NCBI GenBank assembly: GCA_024280395.1
Contig: JAJRQG010000153.1
Span: 1 to 32,376 of the forward strand
Direction: 5' to 3'
Length of the DNA stretch: 32,376 nt
Source of the DNA: Gammaproteobacteria bacterium
GTDB taxonomy: Bacteria > Pseudomonadota > Gammaproteobacteria > Xanthomonadales > Marinicellaceae
The notes under the pieces were generated by a model that saw only the letters and a list, made by a program, of their open reading frames with translations, was not told the DNA's origin and did no database searches. How positions within the stretch are numbered: position 1 is the stretch's first letter; each line of letters starts with the position of its first letter. Positions 23,756 to 32,237 of the stretch are shown piece by piece. The translations under genes and the position numbers were made by a program.

Positions 23756-25378
23756 CTAAATGGCTTTTTTATTGGGTATAACGGCAAAGTTCTTATGCAC
23801 TTTCGCACGATTTACTGCGTTCACTAAGGCTTTTAATGCTGAAACCTCAATATCAATGTCCTCACCAATACCTGTATACAATTCATTGTTGTATGAAATA
23901 CTGATTGATGAAATACTCATTGCTTCTTCGCCCTTGTCTTTGGATTGGGAACGGAATGACTCAATACTAATGGGCGAGAGATAATTTTCTAAAGCATGGT
24001 GCAAAGCTGTTAGAGCTGTTCCTCCAACTTTACTGGTGGCATTGATGTGTTTTTGTTCGCCATTAAATGTGCCTTCTATACAGATCTCTGTTACTTCGGC
24101 ACGTTTGCGGTATTTGTAAGTATCAATCTTAATCGGCGCACGGTAAGCAAAATAGGCCTGCATAAACTCAACATCGGTTAAACCTTTACGACGATTGGAA
24201 AAATAATCTTTGATGTACTGAGTCACAGCTATTTTTTCATCGCTATTGCAAATATAACCATGGTCTTTGATGATGGATTGTGCATGATTGCTGCCACTTA
24301 ATGGGCCAAAAATAAAGGTAATTTCTTTGCCCACTTCTTTTGGATCAAAGGGTTGATAGGCTTGAGGGTTCTTCAAAATAGCATTGGTGTGTCCACCTGA
24401 AGAATGTCGGGCTGCATTTTCGCCACTGATTGGCCAATGCGCCTGTCTGGGTAACATGTGAGTGGCCACAAAATCCGATATGTCTTTGATATTGTGTGCG
24501 TTGGTGTTGGTGTGAAAGTTTTTATTTTCGCTGTTGTTGTAACCAAAGGCTTTTAAATACATGATGCATTGTTCAATCGAAACATTGCCAGCTCGCTCGC
24601 CAATACCGTTAATGCAGCCTTCGATTTGAGTCACGGGACCATCAAAAATTGAGGCCATAGTATTGGTTAAAGCCAAACCATAATCGTTGTGACAGTGAGC
24701 TGACCAGATGATGTCTTTATCGGGATAACGCTCTTTCATTATATCCGCATGGCGAATCATTTTATTGACAAAGAAATCTTCTCCTTGCAAATAACAGGCT
24801 CCTCCTATGGTATCAGGGCAATTGATAATGGTTGCCCCCGCCCTTATTGCTGTATTAATCACATCGGTAACAAAATCAAAAGTATCGCCCATTCGTGAAT
24901 AACCTTCGGGTGAAAATTCGACTTCACATCCCGCATCAACAGCCATGCGGATATATTTATCCAAATCTTTGTGAATTTGTGGAATGTTGTTGGCATATTC
25001 ACCAAGTGAAGCTTGCATTAACTCAGGGTCAACTGGTAAATAAACATGCAATCGTGCCCGCTTGCTTGGAATTAGACTTTTGATAGATTCTATGGTTGTG
25101 ATGACTTGCTTTTCTCGCATTTGACACAAGGCAGCAACAGTTGGAGATGTTTCCATTTGCGCATACATTTGAGCGATGCTTTCAACAATTTTATAATCCT
25201 CAGCACTGGCAGCAGGAAATCCCGCTTCTAATATGTCGATATTGACATTGGCAGCCAGCCTTGCATATTCCATATTCTGTTCAAAATCCATACCCGCGCC
25301 AGGACATTGCTGTCCATCACGTAAGGTGGTGTCAAAGATATAGACTTGTTTGCTGGCTTGTTTGTTTGGGTGTTTCAT
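23756..25378 (-). CDS. leuA: 2-isopropylmalate synthase
   Basis: LeuA condenses acetyl-CoA with 2-oxoisovalerate, the committed step of leucine synthesis. The 540-residue protein begins with a DRE-TIM barrel: FDTTLRDGQQCPGAGM carries the metal and catalytic residues D16, R20 and D21. The metal-binding HCH motif is at H228-C-H230 in WSAHCHNDYG, and INGIGERAGNVS follows. The C-terminal portion from about residue 395 is the regulatory domain through which leucine inhibits the enzyme. The frame from ATG at 25378 is supported by an AGAG ribosome site. The 200 bp upstream encode a candidate leader peptide and hairpins, suggesting attenuation control. Confidence 0.97.
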   Translation of the reverse strand: MKHPNKQASKQVYIFDTTLRDGQQCPGAGMDFEQNMEYARLAANVNIDILEAGFPAASAEDYKIVESIAQMYAQMETSPTVAALCQMREKQVITTIESIKSLIPSKRARLHVYLPVDPELMQASLGEYANNIPQIHKDLDKYIRMAVDAGCEVEFSPEGYSRMGDTFDFVTDVINTAIRAGATIINCPDTIGGACYLQGEDFFVNKMIRHADIMKERYPDKDIIWSAHCHNDYGLALTNTMASIFDGPVTQIEGCINGIGERAGNVSIEQCIMYLKAFGYNNSENKNFHTNTNAHNIKDISDFVATHMLPRQAHWPISGENAARHSSGGHTNAILKNPQAYQPFDPKEVGKEITFIFGPLSGSNHAQSIIKDHGYICNSDEKIAVTQYIKDYFSNRRKGLTDVEFMQAYFAYRAPIKIDTYKYRKRAEVTEICIEGTFNGEQKHINATSKVGGTALTALHHALENYLSPISIESFRSQSKDKGEEAMSISSISISYNNELYTGIGEDIDIEVSALKALVNAVNRAKVHKNFAVIPNKKAI

Positions 25379-25414
25379 GTGTTTCTCTTATTTGTTTAAA
25401 TTTTAATACGGTTT

Positions 25415-25476
25415 GACTTAGTTTCCTGAATATTATCAGGTAATTGGCAGTTTCTTGAAAAACTGCTAAATAAGTC
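25415..25476 (-). promoter_or_regulatory. Candidate leuA leader RNA structure
   Basis: Between the leader peptide and leuA, GCAGTTT/AAACTGC (25447-25466) and CCTGA/TCAGG (25425-25440) each form a small hairpin. GACTTA (25415-25420) can pair with TAAGTC (25471-25476) and would enclose both, giving a three-way junction that involves the last codons of the leader peptide. A ribosome stalled on those codons would disturb the outer stem. No T-run typical of a terminator follows, so the mechanism is unclear. Confidence 0.45.
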
Positions 25477-25579
25477 GTAAGAGAATCAGAATTATTGAAG
25501 GAAAAATAAGGCCAATAGGTGAAAGTTGCTGGTTTGAAACAACAATTTTAGTGCCTAAATATGCGGATTGAATTTTCAT
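25466..25579 (-). CDS. Candidate leader peptide of the leucine operon
   Basis: A 37-codon frame starts with ATG at 25579 (minus strand) and stops with TAG at 25466-25468, 87 bp before leuA. Its end reads SIILILLRLI, so eight of the last nine codons before the stop are leucine or isoleucine. Four different leucine codons (CTG, CTC, TTA, CTT) are used. The stop sits on the edge of the first leader hairpin. This is what a branched-chain amino acid attenuator peptide looks like, though it differs from the E. coli leuL sequence. The ribosome site is weak, and no clear promoter was found before it. Confidence 0.55.
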   Translation of the reverse strand: MKIQSAYLGTKIVVSNQQLSPIGLIFPSIILILLRLI

Positions 25580-25605
25580 GTTGTGCTTAAGGTAACAAGT
25601 TTAAT

Positions 25606-26103
25606 TTAATCTAGCAAGTGGTTTTTTGAAATTTGCCTGATAAATTTAATTAATCCTTGTTTTTCTTTGATTTGGATTTCATCAATAAATGCAATGGCTG
25701 GATTTTGTTTTTTTAAAAACATAACAAACAAACCATCTTCAAATTCCACAACGTTACCAAATTTGAAGTGAATAGTGGTTTGATTGCCACAGCTGGGAGA
25801 TTTACTTTTGAGGATTAGTCCTGAAAATCCAGAAATTATTTTTGTTTGTTCTTGGAACCATGTCTCCATTTGTTGGGTATAATTAATTCTGTGGTCAGCT
25901 ACTTGTACCAGTTTTATTTTTCCATCGTTGATGACTTGAATAGGAGGTCTTGGAATAGTTAACCCCATTTCTACTTCTGGACATATAGGGATTAATTTAT
26001 AAATATTTGGGTCAAAATATTTACCCAAGTCTGCATTCTTGTTTTTTCCATCATAACGCACGTTTTCACCCAAAAGACATGCGCTAACACCAATTTTAAT
26101 CAT
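25606..26103 (-). CDS. DUF523 family protein
   Basis: The 165-residue protein has the conserved cysteine pattern of DUF523: IGVSACLLGENVRYDG at the start, the CPEVEMGL segment near residue 41, and LKSKSPSCG near residue 107. These cysteines look suited to bind a metal or cluster, but the function of the family is not established. The gene is in the same orientation as leuA and lies 61 bp after the glutamate-synthase-like gene. It begins with ATG at 26103 and its stop is 26 bp before the candidate leu leader peptide, whose promoter may lie within its 3' end. Confidence 0.87.
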   Translation of the reverse strand: MIKIGVSACLLGENVRYDGKNKNADLGKYFDPNIYKLIPICPEVEMGLTIPRPPIQVINDGKIKLVQVADHRINYTQQMETWFQEQTKIISGFSGLILKSKSPSCGNQTTIHFKFGNVVEFEDGLFVMFLKKQNPAIAFIDEIQIKEKQGLIKFIRQISKNHLLD

Positions 26104-26164
26104 TTAAAACTCATGGAATGTAGATTGTAATAATTTTACGCAGCTAAAGCAGCGATTCCATTGG

Positions 26165-27670
26165 TTATTTATTATCATCATATTTACTCTTTTTATCTGG
26201 GAACAGTATGTTTAAAGGTTTAGATAGGCTATTTGAAAACACCATACGTACATGTGAACGTCTAAGTTGTCTGGGTTCTTTGACACCACAAGAATGGGCA
26301 ATAACGCCCACTTCTTTAATCATGTGTTTGGCAAAATTGGCCACACGTTTGGTTTTATTTTCAACCACCAATCCTTTTTGTAAATCGGGGTTATGGGTGG
26401 TGATTCCTGTTGGGCAGGTATTTTTGTTACATTTAAGGGCCTGAATACAGCCCAGAGAAAACAAAAAACCTCGTGCATTGTTAATGAAGTCTGCTCCAGC
26501 GCACAAAGCCCATGCCACTTCAGCAGGTGTTATCATTTTACCAGAAGTCATGATGCGAATTCTGTCTTTTAAACCATATTCATTGCGTAAGTCTACCAGC
26601 ATAGACAATGATTCTTTGATGACCATGCCGACATCATCCATCAATGATTGCGGGGCGGCACCTGTTCCACCATCACCACTATCAAGGGTAATAAAGTCAG
26701 GCGCTGACTCGATACCACGGTTATGTATTTCAGTAAATAGCTCATGCAGCCAGGCATCGTTGCCCATGACCATTTTAAATCCTACAGGTAAGCCGCTGGT
26801 ATCACGAATTTTGTTTATCATGTCGAGTAACTGATGAGGGTTTTTTATTTCAGGATGTCGATTGGGACTGATTGATGGCTCGCCAGCAGGAATGCCACGA
26901 ATATCGGCAATTTCTTCTGTGACTTTTGCGGCAGGTAAGATACCGCCTTTTCCAGGTTTGGCTCCTTGTGCTAACTTCAGCTCAATCATTTTAACTTGTG
27001 GAATTTGTCCGACTTCTTTGAGTTTGTCAAAATCAAACCCGCCATCTTTGTTGCGGACACCATATTTGGCGGTTCCAAATTGATAGACTATGTCGCAACC
27101 ACCTTCTAAATGATAAGGCGAAATGCCACCTTCTCCCGTGTTCATCCAGATACCTGCTTTTTTTGCGCCATGAGAGAGTGACTGAACAGCTGGCATTGAT
27201 AAAGCGCCAAAGCTCATGGCTGAAATGTTGAAAAAACTGGGGCTTTTATACGGTTGTTTGGCATAGGGTCCAATTAACATATTGTCAGCTTCAACGGCAT
27301 CTTTCTTCATCACTGGAAAGGCGCAATTCATAAATATCATGGCACCACGTCGGTCAAGGTTACGAGTCGAACCAAATGCGACTGTATTATTTTGTCCTTT
27401 AGATGCTTTGTAAACCCATGTTCGTTGTGCACGATTAAAGGGTAGCTCTTCACGATCCATAGCGAAGAAATATTGTCTGAAAAATTCACCTAGATGTTCA
27501 AATAACCACCTGAATCGACCAATAACGGGGAAATTGCGACGAATGGTGTGTTTTTTTTGGGTTTTATCAACAATATACATGATAATAGCTGCAAGAATTG
27601 CCAGGCCGATGACAAATACCAACAATAAGACCATTATTTTAATGGCGGAAATAAACCAAGAATCTAACAT
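26165..27670 (-). CDS. Membrane-anchored FMN-binding glutamate-synthase-like protein
   Basis: The 501-residue protein consists of the FMN and 3Fe-4S domain of glutamate synthase without the glutaminase domain. A membrane helix lies at about residues 9-33. FMN and substrate segments include FFNISAMSFGALS, NTGEGGISPYH, ELKLAQGAKPGKGGILP and TLDSGDGGTGAAP. The three cluster cysteines are at C408, C414 and C419 in GCIQALKCNKNTCPTGI. Such stand-alone proteins are widespread (YerD-like), but their reaction and electron donor are not settled. No partner small subunit is nearby. The gene is divergent from the L36 gene. Confidence 0.92.
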   Translation of the reverse strand: MLDSWFISAIKIMVLLLVFVIGLAILAAIIMYIVDKTQKKHTIRRNFPVIGRFRWLFEHLGEFFRQYFFAMDREELPFNRAQRTWVYKASKGQNNTVAFGSTRNLDRRGAMIFMNCAFPVMKKDAVEADNMLIGPYAKQPYKSPSFFNISAMSFGALSMPAVQSLSHGAKKAGIWMNTGEGGISPYHLEGGCDIVYQFGTAKYGVRNKDGGFDFDKLKEVGQIPQVKMIELKLAQGAKPGKGGILPAAKVTEEIADIRGIPAGEPSISPNRHPEIKNPHQLLDMINKIRDTSGLPVGFKMVMGNDAWLHELFTEIHNRGIESAPDFITLDSGDGGTGAAPQSLMDDVGMVIKESLSMLVDLRNEYGLKDRIRIMTSGKMITPAEVAWALCAGADFINNARGFLFSLGCIQALKCNKNTCPTGITTHNPDLQKGLVVENKTKRVANFAKHMIKEVGVIAHSCGVKEPRQLRRSHVRMVFSNSLSKPLNILFPDKKSKYDDNK

Positions 27671-27747
27671 TTGTTACCTCAATAATTAAGATTTGAATTA
27701 TACCACTTAATAGAGTGTAAATTATTGAATATATTTCATAAAACTTG

Positions 27748-27776
27748 TTGAAATATAAGAATCAAGTCCGTATAAT
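27748..27776 (+). promoter_or_regulatory. Strong promoter of the L36 gene
   Basis: TTGAAA (27748-27753) and a perfect TATAAT (27771-27776) are separated by exactly 17 bp. Transcription should begin near 27783, about 33 bp before the start codon. I see no clear long palindrome of the Zur-box type over it. Confidence 0.75.
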
Positions 27777-27815
27777 CCACGACCTTTATAATTAATCAAT
27801 AAACAAGGTACTGTC

Positions 27816-27941
27816 ATGAAAGTATTATCATCTTTGAAATCAGCCAAATTACGTAGCCGTGACTGCAAAGTAGTACGTCGTCGTGGCAAGGTTTTCGTTA
27901 TCTGTAAATCAAACCCTAAATTTAAAGCCCGTCAAAGATAA
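27816..27941 (+). CDS. ykgO: 50S ribosomal protein L36, zinc-independent paralogue (YkgO type)
   Basis: This 41-residue basic protein was found by direct reading. It starts [20 protein letters not shown] and ends [13 protein letters not shown], matching the YkgO/RpmJ2 paralogue of L36 that replaces the zinc-ribbon form. Only two cysteines (17 and 30) are present instead of the four ligands of the zinc form. AAGG precedes the ATG at normal spacing. The gene is monocistronic, with a strong promoter and an intrinsic terminator. In many bacteria this paralogue is induced under zinc limitation through Zur; the lack of an evident Zur site here leaves its control open. Confidence 0.95.
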   Translation: MKVLSSLKSAKLRSRDCKVVRRRGKVFVICKSNPKFKARQR

Positions 27942-27969
27942 ACTCTTTAACAGCAAAAAATTTAAAAAA

Positions 27970-27994
27970 GCCCTCAGAATTGAGGGCTTTTTTT
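27970..27994 (+). terminator. Intrinsic terminator after the L36 gene
   Basis: GCCCTCA (27970-27976) pairs with TGAGGGC (27981-27987) around the loop GAAT and is followed by seven T. A run of A precedes the stem, so the structure can also end transcription from the right, serving the DUF6122 gene on the minus strand. Confidence 0.93.
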
Positions 27995-28005
27995 ATGATC
28001 TAAAA

Positions 28006-28320
28006 TCATGTAAACCAAATTCCATTGGTCATTTGACAATCAATGGAATCTAAAAGCATGTGAATAATCAAACCAATACCTATGTATCTTGTTTTGGGAA
28101 TGAAACAAGCAACTAGATATATAATTATTGGAAATAAAGTATGCAAAGGATGAAAACCAATACTACAACGAGTGGCATCATAAATAGGGTTGGCCAATAA
28201 ATGGTCTAAATCTATTAGCATGGTTGCCATCATAATCAAATAAGCTTTGCGCCAATTTTTCCTAAAAAAAAGCAAGCTTATGATTAGTGGGATAAGGAAG
28301 TGGAGAAATATATGCAACAC
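28006..28320 (-). CDS. DUF6122-family membrane protein
   Basis: The 104-residue protein has about four hydrophobic segments and conserved polar motifs in between: LHIFLHFLIPL at the start, MLIDLDHLLANPIYDATRC near residue 34, SIGFHPLHTL, and HMLLDSIDC close to the end. The pattern matches a family of small membrane proteins (DUF6122) sometimes described as putative metal-dependent hydrolases because of the His/Asp motifs inside the membrane. The activity is unproven. It is flanked by the L36 terminator and a hairpin-rich spacer, so it appears to be transcribed alone. Confidence 0.75.
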   Translation of the reverse strand: MLHIFLHFLIPLIISLLFFRKNWRKAYLIMMATMLIDLDHLLANPIYDATRCSIGFHPLHTLFPIIIYLVACFIPKTRYIGIGLIIHMLLDSIDCQMTNGIWFT

Positions 28321-28381
28321 AGTGAATTAGAGCCTCGTCGTAATCGTTGAGATGGATTAGTCGTATCGTCCATGATACTCC

Positions 28382-28446
28382 CCATCATCCATGATGGCTA
28401 GCATGAAAATACATTCCTGATGTATTTTTCCCGCCTTCGTGGGAAT
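28382..28446. repeat. Three consecutive hairpins, dispersed-repeat type
   Basis: CCATCAT/ATGATGG (28382-28397), AAAATACAT/ATGTATTTT (28406-28428) and TTCCCGC/GTGGGAA (28428-28445) stand side by side. The last, read on the minus strand as CGTCATTCCCACGAAGGCGGGAA, split here as CGTCATTCCCACG and AAGGCGGGAA, belongs to a class of short intergenic palindromes common in proteobacteria. It lies just past the 3' end of the dihydropyrimidinase gene. Confidence 0.6.
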
Positions 28447-28456
28447 GACGGTTCAG

Positions 28457-29944
<1,488 letters not shown>

Positions 29945-29962
29945 TTAAACACATAAAAGTAT

Positions 29963-30000
29963 CACAGAGGTTCGCAGAGAATACACAGAGTTACACAGAG
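29963..30000 (+). repeat. Phased CAGAG array, copy B3
   Basis: CACAGAG, CGCAGAG, CACAGAG and CACAGAG start at 29963, 29973, 29984 and 29994, a spacing of 10, 11 and 10 bp. The array lies about 65 bp upstream of the dihydropyrimidinase start. Confidence 0.85.
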
Positions 30001-30034
30001 ATTTTTTCAATATAACTACTTTCTGTTTTTTATT

Positions 30035-30188
30035 TAGGTTGGGCGGAGCAACGCGAAACCCAAGAATAAGGTGTTGAAAGTAAATCACTATATAATTTAT
30101 TATAGTGATTGTAGCATATTTATTATGAGTATTTATTGTGAGTTAGCTTAAATTTTGCTGTTAGGCTACGCAAGCTCAGTCCAACCTA
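30035..30188. repeat. MITE-like element with imperfect inverted ends and a central hairpin
   Basis: The ends begin TAGGTTGG and finish CCAACCTA, and similarity continues inward with mismatches (CGGAGCAACGCGAAACCCAA on the left, TTAGGCTACGCAAGCTCAG on the right). In the middle AATCACTATA (30083-30092) and TATAGTGATT (30101-30110) form a perfect 10-bp stem. The 154-bp unit has no coding capacity. It could be a small non-autonomous mobile element, or two dispersed palindromes flanking a hairpin. Confidence 0.5.
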
Positions 30189-30306
30189 TATTTTTTCGAT
30201 TATTTTCAAATTAGCATGAATACTTTCTATTTTCCATCGCTTCCATGTGTTGTACAAAACTCTGTCATATATTAAGATACCCAATCTATTCTCAATTAGA
30301 ACACTC

Positions 30307-30603
30307 ATGAAACTATTAATACGTAATTTAGACCGATCGACAACAGAGAAAGAACTGAAAGCCTTGTTTGAAGAATTTGGCGTGGTGCAATCTTGTAATC
30401 TGGTCATCGACCGAGAAACGGGCAAATCAAAAGGTTTTGGTTTTGTAGAAATGCCAAAAATAGGTCATGCCAAAGCTGCAATCATAAACCTTAATAATAA
30501 AGTTATTGGAGGCAATAAATTACGCGTAAAGAAAACTGAAGACAAGAAAACTGAAAATAGCAAATCTGAAAAAATTGAAACTGATAAAAACGAAGATAAT
30601 TAA
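30307..30603 (+). CDS. RRM RNA-binding protein
   Basis: The 98-residue protein is one RNA recognition motif plus a charged tail. RNP2 is LLIRNL (residues 3-8) and RNP1 is KGFGFVEM (residues 42-49), with aromatic residues in place for stacking on RNA. The final 25 residues are almost only Lys, Glu, Asp, Thr, Ser and Asn and should be disordered. Such small RRM proteins in bacteria are often cold-induced RNA chaperones. ATG at 30307 is chosen because the fold begins there; upstream codons to a GTG at 30247 do not resemble the family. It is divergent from the dihydropyrimidinase gene. Confidence 0.92.
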   Translation: MKLLIRNLDRSTTEKELKALFEEFGVVQSCNLVIDRETGKSKGFGFVEMPKIGHAKAAIINLNNKVIGGNKLRVKKTEDKKTENSKSEKIETDKNEDN

Positions 30604-30654
30604 AGGATATTTGTAAATTTTTTTAATATGTAAAGGTCTATAATAATTAACTCT

Positions 30655-30726
30655 ATGAATTATAAAGCCTTCAATGAAATTTGCAAATCACTCAGTACTA
30701 CCTCAAGGTTGACCAAGAAAAAATAA
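30655..30726 (+). pseudogene. Possible remnant of a YjbR/MmcQ-like gene
   Basis: A 23-codon frame reads MNYKAFNEICKSLSTTSRLT followed by three lysines and a stop. The first 15 residues resemble the N-terminus of YjbR/MmcQ-family proteins, and LTKKK resembles the end of some of them, as if the middle had been deleted. The remaining bases up to the dipeptidase gene show no further match. The similarity is from memory and short, so this is tentative. Confidence 0.25.
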
Positions 30727-30820
30727 AAAGAATAGGAACTGAATCAAAGTTAAGTGTCATTGTTAACATGATTCAACAAAAAACGTTCCTTCAAATTCAC
30801 CTTCTATGTGTGCTTTGAGA

Positions 30821-32230
30821 TCATTTTTCTTTAGGCTCTTTTATTAAATTTAGTAAGCGCTTGGATTGAAATAACGTGTCTTCAGATTGGCTGTATGAAA
30901 ATTGATTGAGTAAACTAATGGCTTTATCTTTTTTACCTTGGCTAATTAAATCGAGTGCTTTAGTTTCAACTAGTTTTTGTTCAATAACCATTTGAGCATG
31001 ATTGTTGCTCAATACTTTTTTCACCATTGGATAATATTTGGTATAATTTTTACCCGCTTGATTGTGTAAATTTTTAAACGACCACCAAGCAGAATTACCA
31101 TTGTTTTTGCCATCTAAAATACTAAAGTCTTGTGTCACTGTTGCCGATCCTGCATAAAGAGGAAAATAACCGCTGAACTGTGGGTTGACCATGCCATACC
31201 ACATCATAGCGCCAACCTCGATTGGTAAGTCGCTTCGTAAAACTGCAACAGAAGTAGATTGTGCAAGGTTGCTCGCTATTGTTCGAGGAATATGGTTAGA
31301 CTCGCTTGTTTCGCGCCAGAGTTCTTCATTTTGTGGCTTTGTAAATTTACTGGTTCCATCATAACGGTCTCTTAAAACTTCAAAAAGATCATCTGCTGAA
31401 AGTAATCCTTTTTTATTTTTGAGTAAAGAATATGCACGTCCTTCTCTTGCAATATCATAAGCCTGATTCATGTTTTCAGGCTTGCCATAGGCTTTAGAGA
31501 AATTAAACTGTTTGTCGGTTTTAGGATTGTACCAACCCTGTTTGATCGCATTATCAATCAGTGAATGGCTACTTAAATCAAAATCAGTGCCTATTCTAAA
31601 TCGATTGGCTACCACCCAAATTTCATTGTCTTTAATTCTTCTTGCAGCCCAGTTGTTCGTGGTGGTTTCAATAACCCACGATTCGTTGGTGTCAGATAAA
31701 TTGTAGGTCAAGCCTCCCCAATCAGCTTGTCCATATTTTTCAATAAAATCTCCAACGATTTCAACTGCTTCCCTTGCAGTCTTTGCACGTTCTAAAATCA
31801 ATTGTCTTATGGCGTATCTGCGAATGCCTTTTTCTAATGAGTTCTCTGATTTTGAGTTCATCCAGTTACAACTCATCGTCACGCCCCATTGGTTCATTCC
31901 CACTAAAACTGAATCATAGGGTTTTGTTTCGTTTGAAATATCTAAACCAGATGTGTTATTTGCATTGCCTGAAGCCCAATAGGAATAGCTGTTTTGTTGG
32001 TTTGGAATTTTTACATAAGGCACATTTATTAAATCACCTTTTTTATGTGTTTGAGCATCCACATGCCAAAGCCGTCCTACAGCAGAAGCTCCCATGTCCT
32101 CATTGTGGGCGTGAATTACAGAGCCATCAACAGTTAGGTCTTTGCCTATTAATACTGTGGTGCAGCTAAGGCTTGAGAAAGATGTAAATAGTGCTATAGT
32201 AATAAATAATAGAAGGGTTTTATTTTGCAT
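30821..32230 (-). CDS. Secreted C69-family dipeptidase
   Basis: The 469-residue protein is an N-terminal-nucleophile dipeptidase of the PepD type. A signal peptide (MQNKTLLLFITIALFTSFSS) precedes Cys23, and CTTVLIGKDLTVDGS followed by HAHNEDMG is the family start, so cleavage would expose the catalytic cysteine. Further segments are NQWGVTMSCNWM and ARTAREAVEIVGDFIEKYG, then ESWVIETT. The last 40 residues form a helical tail. It probably acts in the periplasm or outside on short peptides. The open frame continues 40 codons upstream, but those codons belong to an IS3-type element whose end lies 8 bp before this ATG. The insertion has replaced the native upstream region, and only a weak AGG remains as a ribosome site. 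Confidence 0.9.
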   Translation of the reverse strand: MQNKTLLLFITIALFTSFSSLSCTTVLIGKDLTVDGSVIHAHNEDMGASAVGRLWHVDAQTHKKGDLINVPYVKIPNQQNSYSYWASGNANNTSGLDISNETKPYDSVLVGMNQWGVTMSCNWMNSKSENSLEKGIRRYAIRQLILERAKTAREAVEIVGDFIEKYGQADWGGLTYNLSDTNESWVIETTTNNWAARRIKDNEIWVVANRFRIGTDFDLSSHSLIDNAIKQGWYNPKTDKQFNFSKAYGKPENMNQAYDIAREGRAYSLLKNKKGLLSADDLFEVLRDRYDGTSKFTKPQNEELWRETSESNHIPRTIASNLAQSTSVAVLRSDLPIEVGAMMWYGMVNPQFSGYFPLYAGSATVTQDFSILDGKNNGNSAWWSFKNLHNQAGKNYTKYYPMVKKVLSNNHAQMVIEQKLVETKALDLISQGKKDKAISLLNQFSYSQSEDTLFQSKRLLNLIKEPKEK

Positions 32231-32237
32231 AACAGTT

